Shown in pieces: positions 34,533 through 42,751 of a DNA stretch of 64,000 bases. The notes beneath the pieces are model-generated. The model ran no database searches and was not told the DNA's origin. It saw nothing but the letters and a program-made list of their open reading frames with translations. Each line of letters begins with the position of its first letter. The first letter of the stretch is position 1. Position numbers and translations under genes: made by a program. Origin of the DNA: CAISIP01 sp043759735. Lineage in GTDB: Bacteria > Pseudomonadota > Gammaproteobacteria > Burkholderiales > Burkholderiaceae_C. The stretch spans positions 3,752 through 67,751 of the forward strand of contig JAYUQC010000167.1 of NCBI GenBank assembly GCA_043759735.1. Reading direction: 5' to 3'.

Positions 34533-35104
34533 GCGACAGCGCGCCTGCAAAGACGACAGCGGTGCGTCTTGGCCGGGCCACCACCGATCAAGTCCTGGGC
34601 TGGCTGGACGAGGTCATGGATCCGGAGGTGCCGGTGGTGTCGGTGGTTGGCCTGGGTATCGTGCGCGAGGTGGCCTGGGTCGACGGGCCGCATGGCGACG
34701 CGCGATTGCAGGTCGTCGTCACGCCGACCTACTCCGGTTGTCCCGCCACCGAGGTCATCGTCAGCGCCATCCGCGATGCACTGGGGGCCCATGGCATAGG
34801 TCAGGTAGACGTATTGACGCGTTTGTCGCCGGCATGGACCACCGACTGGATGAGCGCGCCTGCGCGCGATGCCTTGCGTGCCTACGGCATTGCACCGCCG
34901 GCCGAGTGCGCGCCCGGGGGGAACGACAGCCAGGTTGTCGACATCGCGGCGCTGCTGGGCCATGGCGCGCGCGCGGCGGTTCCGTGCCCGTTGTGCGGCT
35001 CGTCCCGGACGCGCCTGCTTTCCCAGTTCGGCTCCACGGCCTGCAAGGCCCTGTACCAGTGCAATAGTTGCCTGGAGCCATTCGACTATTTCAAACCCCA
35101 CTGA
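34526..35104 (+). CDS. paaD: PaaD, MIP18/SufT-type iron-sulfur assembly factor
   Basis: A 192-residue protein with an N-terminal MIP18 domain at about 15-110 (DPEVPVVSVVGLGIVREV, YSGCPATEVI) and a C-terminal zinc-ribbon-like end with CPLC and CNSC. PaaD is thought to help mature the Fe-S cluster of PaaE. The GTG start overlaps the paaC stop; a GTG at 34562 is an alternative. A long extended frame back into paaC is not used. Confidence 0.9.
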   Translation: MVSDSAPAKTTAVRLGRATTDQVLGWLDEVMDPEVPVVSVVGLGIVREVAWVDGPHGDARLQVVVTPTYSGCPATEVIVSAIRDALGAHGIGQVDVLTRLSPAWTTDWMSAPARDALRAYGIAPPAECAPGGNDSQVVDIAALLGHGARAAVPCPLCGSSRTRLLSQFGSTACKALYQCNSCLEPFDYFKPH

Positions 35105-35116
35105 GACAGACAGCCC

Positions 35117-36208
35117 ATGGCCATCGCCCGATTCCATTCACTGCAGGTCCAGCAGGTCCAGAGTGCCACCCGTGATGCGATCGCCGTCACTTTCGATCTG
35201 CCGCCAGAGCTGGCCTCCGATTTCGGTTATGTGCAGGGCCAGTACCTGACATTGCGCACGACGCTCGATGGGCAAGAGGTGCGCCGGTCGTATTCGATCT
35301 GTTCTGCGGTACAGGACAAGCGCCTGCGCGTCGCCATCAAGCGGGTCAACGGCGGCGCGTTCTCGAACTGGGCCGCCGAGCATCTCAAGCCCGGCGTGTG
35401 TATTGACGTGATGCCACCACAGGGCAACTTCCATGTGCCGCTGCAGCCCGAGGCGCAGCGCCATGTCGTCGCCTTTGCGTCGGGCAGCGGCATTACGCCG
35501 GTGCTGTCGATCGTCAAGTCCACCCTGCTGGCCGAACCGCATACCCGGGTGACACTGGTCTATGGCAACCGATCCTCGGGCTCCATCATGTTCAAGGAAG
35601 AGCTGGAGGACCTCAAGGACGGCTACCTGGGCCGTTTCAACCTGGTCTGGATCATGAGCCGCGAGTCACAGGACATCGATCTTTTCAACGGTCGCATCGA
35701 CCATGACAAGTGTCTCCAGTTGCTGACCCACTGGATCGACCCGGCGCGCATCGACACCGCATTCATCTGCGGGCCGCAGGACATGATGCAGGGCACTTCC
35801 CGCGCATTGCAGGACAAGGGCGTTCCGGCGTCACGCATCAAGACCGAGTTGTTCGGCACGGTGCTGGACGACGGACGGGTTCGCCCGCCGCGCGCGCCGC
35901 TGCAGGGCAAGTCCCAATGCACCGTGCAGGTGGTGGTCGACGGGACCCGGCGCAGCTTCGTGATGGACAAAAACAAGGACAACCTGGTCGATGCCGGCAT
36001 CAAGGCCGGACTCGAGATGCCGTTTTCATGCAAGGGTGGCGTATGTTCCACCTGCCGCGCGCTGGTGGTCGCGGGTGAGGTGGACATGGACATCAACTTC
36101 GCGCTGGAAGACTACGAAGTCGCCCGCGGGTTTGTTTTGTGTTGTCAAAGTTATCCGGTCACTGACACCCTGGAGATCGACTTCGACCGCGACCATGCGC
36201 ATTCCTGA
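35117..36208 (+). CDS. paaE: PaaE reductase of phenylacetyl-CoA epoxidase
   Basis: A 363-residue class IA-like reductase. An FAD-binding domain (RSYSICSAV at about 55), an NAD(P)-binding domain (FASGSGITPVLS) and a C-terminal plant-type 2Fe-2S domain (CKGGVCSTC, and a later Cys) deliver electrons to PaaA. It completes the oxygenase set. Confidence 0.96.
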   Translation: MAIARFHSLQVQQVQSATRDAIAVTFDLPPELASDFGYVQGQYLTLRTTLDGQEVRRSYSICSAVQDKRLRVAIKRVNGGAFSNWAAEHLKPGVCIDVMPPQGNFHVPLQPEAQRHVVAFASGSGITPVLSIVKSTLLAEPHTRVTLVYGNRSSGSIMFKEELEDLKDGYLGRFNLVWIMSRESQDIDLFNGRIDHDKCLQLLTHWIDPARIDTAFICGPQDMMQGTSRALQDKGVPASRIKTELFGTVLDDGRVRPPRAPLQGKSQCTVQVVVDGTRRSFVMDKNKDNLVDAGIKAGLEMPFSCKGGVCSTCRALVVAGEVDMDINFALEDYEVARGFVLCCQSYPVTDTLEIDFDRDHAHS

Positions 36209-36279
36209 GCCCGGTTTAGCCACAATAAGGGTTGCGTCGTCCCGCCATTGCAGGGCTGCATGACCACAGGAGACGCGCG

Positions 36280-37599
36280 ATGCCGAAACACACGACACCC
36301 ACCGATCTGCTCGACCCGATCGAGCGCGCCAGCCGCGACGAGATCACCGCGTTGCAGTTGCAGCGACTCAAGGCCACCTTGGACCATGTCTACCGCAACG
36401 TGCCGCACTACCGCAAGGCCTTCGACGCGGCCGGCGTGAACCCGGGCGAGCTCAAGACGCTAAGCGACCTGGCGAAGTTTCCTTTCACGACCAAGCAGGA
36501 CCTGCGCGCCAATTACCCATTCGGCATGTTCGCGGTGCCGCGCGCACAGGTGGCGCGCATCCATGCCTCGTCGGGCACCACTGGCAAACCGACCGTGGTC
36601 GGCTATACCCGCAAGGACATCGACAACTGGGCCGATCTTGTCGCGCGCTCGATCCGCGCCGCGGGCGGCAGGTCGGGTGACCTGCTGCATGTGGCCTACG
36701 GCTACGGGCTGTTTACCGGCGGACTGGGCGCGCACTACGGCGCCGAGCGCTTGGGATGCACGGTGATACCCGTGTCTGGCGGCCAGACCGAAAAGCAGGT
36801 GCAACTGATCTTGGACTTCAAGCCGCGCATCATCATGGTGACGCCCTCCTATATGCAGGTGATCATGGAGGAGTTCGTCCGTCAGGGGCAGGATCCGCGT
36901 GACTCCTCGCTGGAAATCGGCATCTTCGGCGCCGAGCCCTGGACCGAAGCCATGCGCGGCGAAATCGAGGCCCAGTCCGGCATGGACGCGGTGGACATCT
37001 ATGGCTTGTCGGAAGTCATGGGGCCGGGTGTCGCCAGTGAATGTGTGGAGTCCAAGGACGGCCCGGTGGTATGGGAGGACCATTTCTATCCGGAAGTGAT
37101 CGATCCGCAGACCGGCGATCCCTTGCCCGACGGCCAGGAGGGCGAACTGGTGTTCACCTCGCTGACCAAGGAAGCGTTTCCGATCATTCGCTACCGCACC
37201 CGCGACCTGACGCGGCTGCTGGCGCCGACCTCGCGCGCGTTCCGGCGCATGGGCAAGATCGTGGGCCGCTCCGACGACATGCTGATCATCCGCGGCGTCA
37301 ACGTGTTTCCGACCCAGATCGAGGAACAGGTGCTGCTGCACGGCAAGCTGTCGTCGCTGTACCAGATCGTCGTGACCCGCGAAGGACCGCTGGACCAGGT
37401 CGAGGTGCTGGTCGAATTGCAGAGCGCCCATGCGGACCAGACCGGCGAGGGCCTGCGCGACATCGCCGAACGGCTGCAGCACCGCATCAAGAGCCTGGTG
37501 GGCATCAGCACCCGTGTGAGCGTCCTGCCGCCGAACTCGGTCGAACGCAGCCAGACCGGAAAAGCGCGGCGCGTGATCGACAAGCGTCCGAAGGCATGA
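36280..37599 (+). CDS. paaK: phenylacetate-CoA ligase
   Basis: A 439-residue adenylate-forming ligase that activates phenylacetate to phenylacetyl-CoA, the substrate of PaaABCDE. The ATP-binding P-loop-like motif is SSGTTGKPTVVGY, the YGLSEVMGPG signature is present and the C-terminal Lys-containing region is complete. AGGAG about eight bases upstream supports the start at 36280; an ATG at 36232 is also in frame. It is separated from paaE by 71 bases. Its stop overlaps the next gene by four bases. Confidence 0.96.
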   Translation: MPKHTTPTDLLDPIERASRDEITALQLQRLKATLDHVYRNVPHYRKAFDAAGVNPGELKTLSDLAKFPFTTKQDLRANYPFGMFAVPRAQVARIHASSGTTGKPTVVGYTRKDIDNWADLVARSIRAAGGRSGDLLHVAYGYGLFTGGLGAHYGAERLGCTVIPVSGGQTEKQVQLILDFKPRIIMVTPSYMQVIMEEFVRQGQDPRDSSLEIGIFGAEPWTEAMRGEIEAQSGMDAVDIYGLSEVMGPGVASECVESKDGPVVWEDHFYPEVIDPQTGDPLPDGQEGELVFTSLTKEAFPIIRYRTRDLTRLLAPTSRAFRRMGKIVGRSDDMLIIRGVNVFPTQIEEQVLLHGKLSSLYQIVVTREGPLDQVEVLVELQSAHADQTGEGLRDIAERLQHRIKSLVGISTRVSVLPPNSVERSQTGKARRVIDKRPKA

Positions 37600-38054
37600 G
37601 GGTGCAGCAGGCCGCTGGTGTAACCGGGTGGCTTGGTGATGTGCTACCGGCATGGGCAAGCGGTCAGCCACAAGCCCGGTCGTTGCGCTGGCGCGATGGG
37701 GCTGGCATGGCATTGCTTGTCTGTGGTTGCATCGTCGGTTCCGTCCCGGCAATTGGCCAGGAGCTGGAACGCAAACTGAGCGGCAGCGAGATCATCAAGG
37801 CCTTGACCGGGCGCCTGGTTGTCGGTTCTGACGATGGTCGGCGTACCGAGCAGCTGTTCCTGGCCGGCGGCGCGACCTTCTACACCGTTGAAGGTGGCCA
37901 GACCCAGGGCCTGTGGGAAGCGCGTGATGGCCGGTACTGCTCGCGCTGGCCGCCGGGCGTGACCTGGGTGTGTTACGACGTGCTGCAGCAGGGACAGGGC
38001 TTGCGCTTTGTCTCCCCGTCCGGTCGCAGCTATCCTGTCATCGTGCGGCCTTGA
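37596..38054 (+). CDS. hypothetical exported protein downstream of paaK
   Basis: A 152-residue protein beginning with an ATGA overlap with paaK. A hydrophobic segment (MALLVCGCIVGSVPAIGQ) near residues 35-53 may be a signal peptide, and a start at that Met is equally possible. The mature part has a pair of Cys (YCSRWPPGVTWVCYDV) and a strand-rich pattern (QLFLAGGATFYTVEGG), as in small periplasmic lipocalin- or OB-like folds. I do not recognise it. It shows no link to phenylacetate catabolism other than coupling. Confidence 0.6.
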   Translation: MRVQQAAGVTGWLGDVLPAWASGQPQARSLRWRDGAGMALLVCGCIVGSVPAIGQELERKLSGSEIIKALTGRLVVGSDDGRRTEQLFLAGGATFYTVEGGQTQGLWEARDGRYCSRWPPGVTWVCYDVLQQGQGLRFVSPSGRSYPVIVRP

Positions 38055-38281
38055 AGCTGGCGCTCGATGTCGGCAATCAGCAACTGCGTCGTGTTGGCGC
38101 GGGTCTCGCCCATTGGCGTCGAGCAGGGCGACAACGCGGTTGCGGCGCAGCCCGACGACGGCGCGAAGCGCTGATCGGGTTGCAGCCGATTTTGCAGTGC
38201 GCAGCACGCCGGGCACCTCTTTGAGCGCTCTCGGCCTGCGGCGGTGAACCGCTATCATCCGCCGAGTACCAAGGTTTCCCC

Positions 38282-39670
38282 ATGCGCATGATTATTCTGG
38301 GCGCCGGACGGGTCGGCGAAAGTGTGGCCGAAAGTCTGGTGTCCGAGCAAAACGACATCACGGTGATCGATCCCGATCCCGATCTGCTGCGCAAGCTGGA
38401 AGACCGGCTGGATTTGCGCGGCGTGGTGGGTGACGGCATACAACCCTCGGTGCAACGCCGCGCTGGCGCGGACGACGCGGACCTGTTCATCGCCTGCGCC
38501 TCGCTCGATGAGACCAACCTCGCCGCCTGCAAGGTAGCGCGCAGCATGTTCGGCATTCAGACCACGATCGCGCGGCTGCGCTCACAGGAATTCGAGGAGG
38601 GCCAGCCGTTGCTGGCGGCTGACGGCTTCGCGGTCGACCATGTGATCTGCCCGGAAGAGTCGTTGATGCAGTACATCAACCAGCTGATCGACTATCCCGA
38701 GGCATTGCAGGTGCTGGAGTTCTCGCAAGGACGCGCCCACCTCATCGCCGTGCGTGCGGCGTCGGGCAGCGTGCTGGTGAACCACAGCATCGGGGAGTTT
38801 CGCCAGTTGTTTCCGCAGGCTCCGATGCGGGTGGTGGCCATCTACCGGCAGGACTTCGAAGTGCCGATCGAACCCGACACCCAGGTCCTGCCGGGCGACG
38901 AAGTATTCGTGTTGGCCGACAAGGCCAAGATACGGCCGCTGCTGCGGGCCATCCACAAGGACGACCGCCCGGTGCGCAGCATCATGATCGCTGGCGGCGG
39001 CAAGGTCGGACTGCGCCTGGCGCGCAGCCTGTCCGGACAGTGCCAGGTCAAGATCATCGAGGTCAATCGCAAGCGCGCCGACTACCTGGCCGGTGAGCTG
39101 CCCGGCGACATCATGGTGCTCTCGGGCGACTCGACCGATGAGGAATTGCTGATCGAGGAGCGGGTTGGCGAGATGGATCTGTTCATCGCGCTGACCAGCG
39201 ACGACGAGGACAACATCCTGTCGGCGATGCTGGCCAAGCGACTTGGCGCACGGCGCGTGATCTCGCTGATCAACCGGCGCGTCTATGCCGAGATGATGCA
39301 GGGCAGCGCCATCGATATTGCCCTGTCGCCGGCGCAGACGGTGATCGGCGAGTTGCTGGTGCATGTCCGGCGCGGCGATGTGGCGGCGGTGCACAGCCTG
39401 CGCCGGGGCGCGGCCGAGGCGATCGAGGGTATCGCGCGGGGTGACCAGCGCACCTCGCGATTGGTGGGGCGGCGCATCGACGCGATCGAGCTGCCAACCG
39501 GTGCACGCTTTGGTGCCATCGTACGCGGCGAGGGCGCGCAGTGCGAGGTGATGATGCCGCACCACGACCTGTTGGTCCAGGAGGGGGACCATGTGATCAT
39601 CTACGTGCCCAACAAACACCAGTTGCGGGCCGTGGAGAAAATGTTCCAGGTCAGCGCGACGTTCTTCTAG
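38282..39670 (+). CDS. trkA: Trk potassium-uptake regulatory subunit TrkA
   Basis: A 462-residue peripheral membrane protein with two tandem RCK units. Each starts with a Rossmann nucleotide-binding motif, GAGRVGESV at about 7 and GGGKVGLRLA at about 240, followed by a TrkA-C domain. It binds NAD(H)/ATP and gates TrkH. The gene is six bases upstream of trkH, forming a classic pair. Confidence 0.96.
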   Translation: MRMIILGAGRVGESVAESLVSEQNDITVIDPDPDLLRKLEDRLDLRGVVGDGIQPSVQRRAGADDADLFIACASLDETNLAACKVARSMFGIQTTIARLRSQEFEEGQPLLAADGFAVDHVICPEESLMQYINQLIDYPEALQVLEFSQGRAHLIAVRAASGSVLVNHSIGEFRQLFPQAPMRVVAIYRQDFEVPIEPDTQVLPGDEVFVLADKAKIRPLLRAIHKDDRPVRSIMIAGGGKVGLRLARSLSGQCQVKIIEVNRKRADYLAGELPGDIMVLSGDSTDEELLIEERVGEMDLFIALTSDDEDNILSAMLAKRLGARRVISLINRRVYAEMMQGSAIDIALSPAQTVIGELLVHVRRGDVAAVHSLRRGAAEAIEGIARGDQRTSRLVGRRIDAIELPTGARFGAIVRGEGAQCEVMMPHHDLLVQEGDHVIIYVPNKHQLRAVEKMFQVSATFF

Positions 39671-39676
39671 GCAGCC

Positions 39677-41137
39677 ATGAACAGCCTGACTCCGGTCCTC
39701 AACGTACTGGGGATTATCCTCGTCGGGTACTCGCTGATGTTCCTGGTACCGCTCGGCTGGGCGCTGGCGCTGGACCCATCCGATCTGCACGGCGTGTGGG
39801 CCATCGCGATGGCCGCGACACTGGGAACCGGGCTGCTGTTGCTGTTGCTGACGCGCAGGCGCAGTCGGGAACTGCAGCCGCGCGATGGCTTCCTGCTGGT
39901 GAATCTGGTCTGGATCGTGCTGCCGGCCTTCTCGGCACTGCCCCTGATGATGACGATCGGGGAATTGAGCTGGACCGACGCCTATTTCGAGGCCATGAGC
40001 GGGCTCACCGCCACCGGCGCCACGGTGTTGACCAGACTGGACCAGTTGCCGGTGTCCGTCAACATCTGGCGTGGTTTCCTGCAACTGATCGGCGGGCTGG
40101 GCATCATGCTGCTGGTGGTGGCGGTGCTGCCGCTGCTGGGCCTGGGCGGCGTGCAGTTGTACAAGGCCGAGACACCCGGGCCGATGAAGGATACGCGATT
40201 GACTCCGCGCATCGCCGAGACTGCGCGTGGACTGTGGGGCGTGTATTTTTCGTTCTCGCTGGCCTGCATGCTGGCCTACCGCTGGGCCGGCATGTCGTGG
40301 CCCGATGCGTTCATCCACATGTGCTCCACGATGGGCCTGGGCGGGTTCTCCTCGCACGACGCGAGTTTCGGCTATTGGAATTCGACCTCGATCGAATATG
40401 TCGCGATCGCGTTCATGGCCTTGGCGGGTATCAGCTTTGCACGCTATTTCATCGTCTGGCGCACGCGCTCAGCGCGCTCGCTGATGCGCGACCGGGAGGT
40501 GAGCACGTATGTGCTGGTGTTGCTGGCATCCTCGGTGGGCTTGACGGTGCTGCTGATGTTGCACGGCACCTACGACGATTGGTCCCTAGCGGCCCGCGCC
40601 GCGGCGTTCCATGTGGTGTCGCTGGCCACGACGACCGGCTATGCCTCTGCCGACTACGCGATGTGGCCGGTGTTCGCGCCGATCTGGCTGATGTTCCTGG
40701 GCACCTTCGTGTCCTGCGCCGGTTCCACCGGCGGAGGCATCAAGATGGTGCGCATGGTGCTGCTGATCAAGCAGGCGCGCCGGGAGCTGGTGCGGGCCGT
40801 CCATCCGCGGGTCGTCAACCCGGTGACCATGGGGCGCGCCACGATTCCCGCCTCCGTGATCGCGGCGGTGATGGCCTACATGCTGATCTATGGCGCGACG
40901 ACACTGGGCCTGACGATGCTGATGCTGCTCTCGGGTCTGGACATCGTGACCGCGTTCTCGGCCGTGGTGGCCACCGTCAACAACATCGGACCGGGGCTGG
41001 GGCAGGTCGGGCCATCGACCACCTTTGCCATCCTGAACGATTTCCAGACCTGGATCGGCACCGTGGGCATGCTGATGGGACGACTGGAATTGCTGGCCGT
41101 CATCGTATTGTTCACGCCCGAGTTCTGGCGCAAATAG
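39677..41137 (+). CDS. trkH: Trk potassium-uptake channel subunit TrkH
   Basis: A 486-residue membrane channel with four pseudo-repeats. Selectivity-filter-like loops are visible: SGLTATGATV, CSTMGLGGFSSHD, STTTGYASADY-like (LATTTGYA) and TVNNIGPGLGQVGPS. With TrkA it takes up K+ using the membrane potential. It is followed by a hairpin terminator at 41170. Confidence 0.96.
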   Translation: MNSLTPVLNVLGIILVGYSLMFLVPLGWALALDPSDLHGVWAIAMAATLGTGLLLLLLTRRRSRELQPRDGFLLVNLVWIVLPAFSALPLMMTIGELSWTDAYFEAMSGLTATGATVLTRLDQLPVSVNIWRGFLQLIGGLGIMLLVVAVLPLLGLGGVQLYKAETPGPMKDTRLTPRIAETARGLWGVYFSFSLACMLAYRWAGMSWPDAFIHMCSTMGLGGFSSHDASFGYWNSTSIEYVAIAFMALAGISFARYFIVWRTRSARSLMRDREVSTYVLVLLASSVGLTVLLMLHGTYDDWSLAARAAAFHVVSLATTTGYASADYAMWPVFAPIWLMFLGTFVSCAGSTGGGIKMVRMVLLIKQARRELVRAVHPRVVNPVTMGRATIPASVIAAVMAYMLIYGATTLGLTMLMLLSGLDIVTAFSAVVATVNNIGPGLGQVGPSTTFAILNDFQTWIGTVGMLMGRLELLAVIVLFTPEFWRK

Positions 41138-41169
41138 ATTGCCGATCAGTGCCGCACGGCCGTTCTGAA

Positions 41170-41199
41170 GAAACTGACAGCCCGCTCGGGGGCAGTTTC
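41170..41199. terminator. bidirectional terminator between trkH and the EamA gene
   Basis: A hairpin with outer arms GAAACTG and CAGTTTC and inner CCCG/CGGG pairs lies between convergent genes. It is followed by TCATTT on the plus strand, and by TTC-rich sequence on the minus strand. Confidence 0.65.
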
Positions 41200-41202
41200 A
41201 TT

Positions 41203-42105
41203 TCAGGGCCGGTGCGGCGCAGGCGCGACCGTCGGTCTTCCAGGCAGGCGCAACACTCCGGTGGACAAGGCCGTGCCCACGATCACAACCACGCCACATA
41301 CCAGCATCCAGGGGGTGAGGCTTTCATCGAGCAGCAGCGTGCCGTACAGCACCGCGAACACTGGCACCAGGAAAGTCACCGTGATCGCGCGGGCCGGACC
41401 AAGCTGTTCGATCAGCCGGAAATACAGGACATAGGCGACGCCTGAACACAGGACGCCCAGTGCCAGCAGGGACAACCAGGGGGTCAGGCCAGGGTTGTGG
41501 TCCGGCCACCACCACAGCATGGGCAGTACCAGTCCCAGCGTCGCGCCCAACTGGCTGCCGGTGGCAATTGCCAGGGGGTTGACGCCATTGAGATAGCGCT
41601 TGGTGAAGCTGGCCGCGTAGGCATAACAGAGGGTCGCTAGCAGGCACGCCAGCACCGCCCAACCGCCCCCGCCGGGCTTGAAGCTGGCCTTGTCCGCCGC
41701 CAGCATCGCTACCCCGGCAAAGCCGATGACCAGCCCCAGGATCCGCGCAGCGTTTAATCGGTCCTTCAGCCAGAGCCAGGCGATCACGGCGCCGAACAGG
41801 GGCACCGTTGCGTTCAGGATCGCCGACAGCCCGGTGCTGATATGCATGACCGCGTACGCGAACAGCACGAACGGCAGCGCCGAATTGAGCAGCCCGATGA
41901 ACAGGATCTTGCCGGCATGATCCCGCAGCGCGTTCCAATGGCCGCTGAACCACAGCATCGGCAGCAGCATCAGCGTGGCAATGCCGACCCGCGCGCCCGC
42001 AGTGGCCACGACCCCGAACTCGGGCGCGCCCAGGCGCATGAAAAGGAAGGACGAGCCCCAGATCGCGGCCAGCGCGACGAATTCGATGATCGGATGGCTT
42101 TTCAT
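41203..42105 (-). CDS. EamA/DMT-family transporter
   Basis: A 300-residue inner-membrane protein with ten hydrophobic segments and two EamA repeats (AAIWGSSFLFMRLGAPEF near the N-terminus; second half from about residue 150). Members export metabolites or amino acids; the substrate cannot be told. The start at 42105 (MKSHPIIEF) is chosen; the upstream frame to 42183 is Cys/His-rich and not membrane-like. Confidence 0.86.
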   Translation of the reverse strand: MKSHPIIEFVALAAIWGSSFLFMRLGAPEFGVVATAGARVGIATLMLLPMLWFSGHWNALRDHAGKILFIGLLNSALPFVLFAYAVMHISTGLSAILNATVPLFGAVIAWLWLKDRLNAARILGLVIGFAGVAMLAADKASFKPGGGGWAVLACLLATLCYAYAASFTKRYLNGVNPLAIATGSQLGATLGLVLPMLWWWPDHNPGLTPWLSLLALGVLCSGVAYVLYFRLIEQLGPARAITVTFLVPVFAVLYGTLLLDESLTPWMLVCGVVVIVGTALSTGVLRLPGRPTVAPAPHRP

Positions 42106-42186
42106 GGTCAGGTGGTAGGGGTTGTGCCCCGGATGGCCGTGGCAGCTGCCGAGCCGATTGCCGCACTCGGCGGCGGCATGCACCGG

Positions 42187-42750
42187 TCAGGCTGTGATTG
42201 TCCTGCCTAATTGCGCCTGCAAACGTGTGCCGCGGGCGGCGGATCCTGCCGCCGGGTCAATCCTTGACTCCAGTGCCAGCAGGCTGGCCTTGCGTGTCAG
42301 TCCGCCGGCGTAGCCGGTCAGCGCGCCATTGCTTCCTACGACCCGGTGGCAGGGCACGATGATGCTGATCGGGTTGCGCCCGACCGCCGCGCCGACCGCC
42401 CGTGCGGCGGCTGGCCTGCCGATCTGTGCGCTGATCTGCGCATACGAGCGTGTGTTGCCTGCCGCAATTTTCAGCAGTTCCCGCCACACCGAGCGCTGAA
42501 AGGGGGTTCCGGCGTCCAGATCCAGTGGCAGGTCGAAGTCGCGCCGCGTCCCGGCCAGGAACTGGCGCAACTGCAGTTCGGCGCTGCGCATGACCGGATG
42601 CCGCTCGTCGCGCGGCCAGTCGTCTGTGCCAGGATAGTGGCGCTGGCCGACGAACCAGGCGCCTGCCAGGCCCTTGCCGGTGGCGGCCAGCGTGATGGGA
42701 CCCAGCACGCTGTCCATGTCGGTACACACCAGATCAGTAGGCCATTGCAT
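42187..42750 (-). CDS. ogt: methylated-DNA-protein-cysteine methyltransferase (Ogt)
   Basis: A 187-residue suicide enzyme that takes O6-alkyl groups from guanine. The active Cys134 lies in the diagnostic VPCHRV motif, followed by GYAGGL. An AGGAG site lies in the last codons of the preceding ada-alkA gene. The start is one base after that gene's stop, so the two are translated as a pair. An N-terminal methyltransferase-1 domain (about 1-95) precedes the catalytic one. Confidence 0.94.
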   Translation of the reverse strand: MQWPTDLVCTDMDSVLGPITLAATGKGLAGAWFVGQRHYPGTDDWPRDERHPVMRSAELQLRQFLAGTRRDFDLPLDLDAGTPFQRSVWRELLKIAAGNTRSYAQISAQIGRPAAARAVGAAVGRNPISIIVPCHRVVGSNGALTGYAGGLTRKASLLALESRIDPAAGSAARGTRLQAQLGRTITA

Positions 42751-42751
42751 G

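Noticed and set aside
38030..38113. A 27-codon minus-strand frame (MGETRANTTQLL...) before trkA
   Set aside because: It reads coherently but overlaps the end of the gene at 37596 and is too short to judge; no ribosome-binding site is evident.
38582..40357. A 591-codon minus-strand open frame opposite trkA and trkH
   Set aside because: Both plus-strand genes are complete with family motifs; the antisense frame is His/Gln/Arg-rich and has no recognisable domain.
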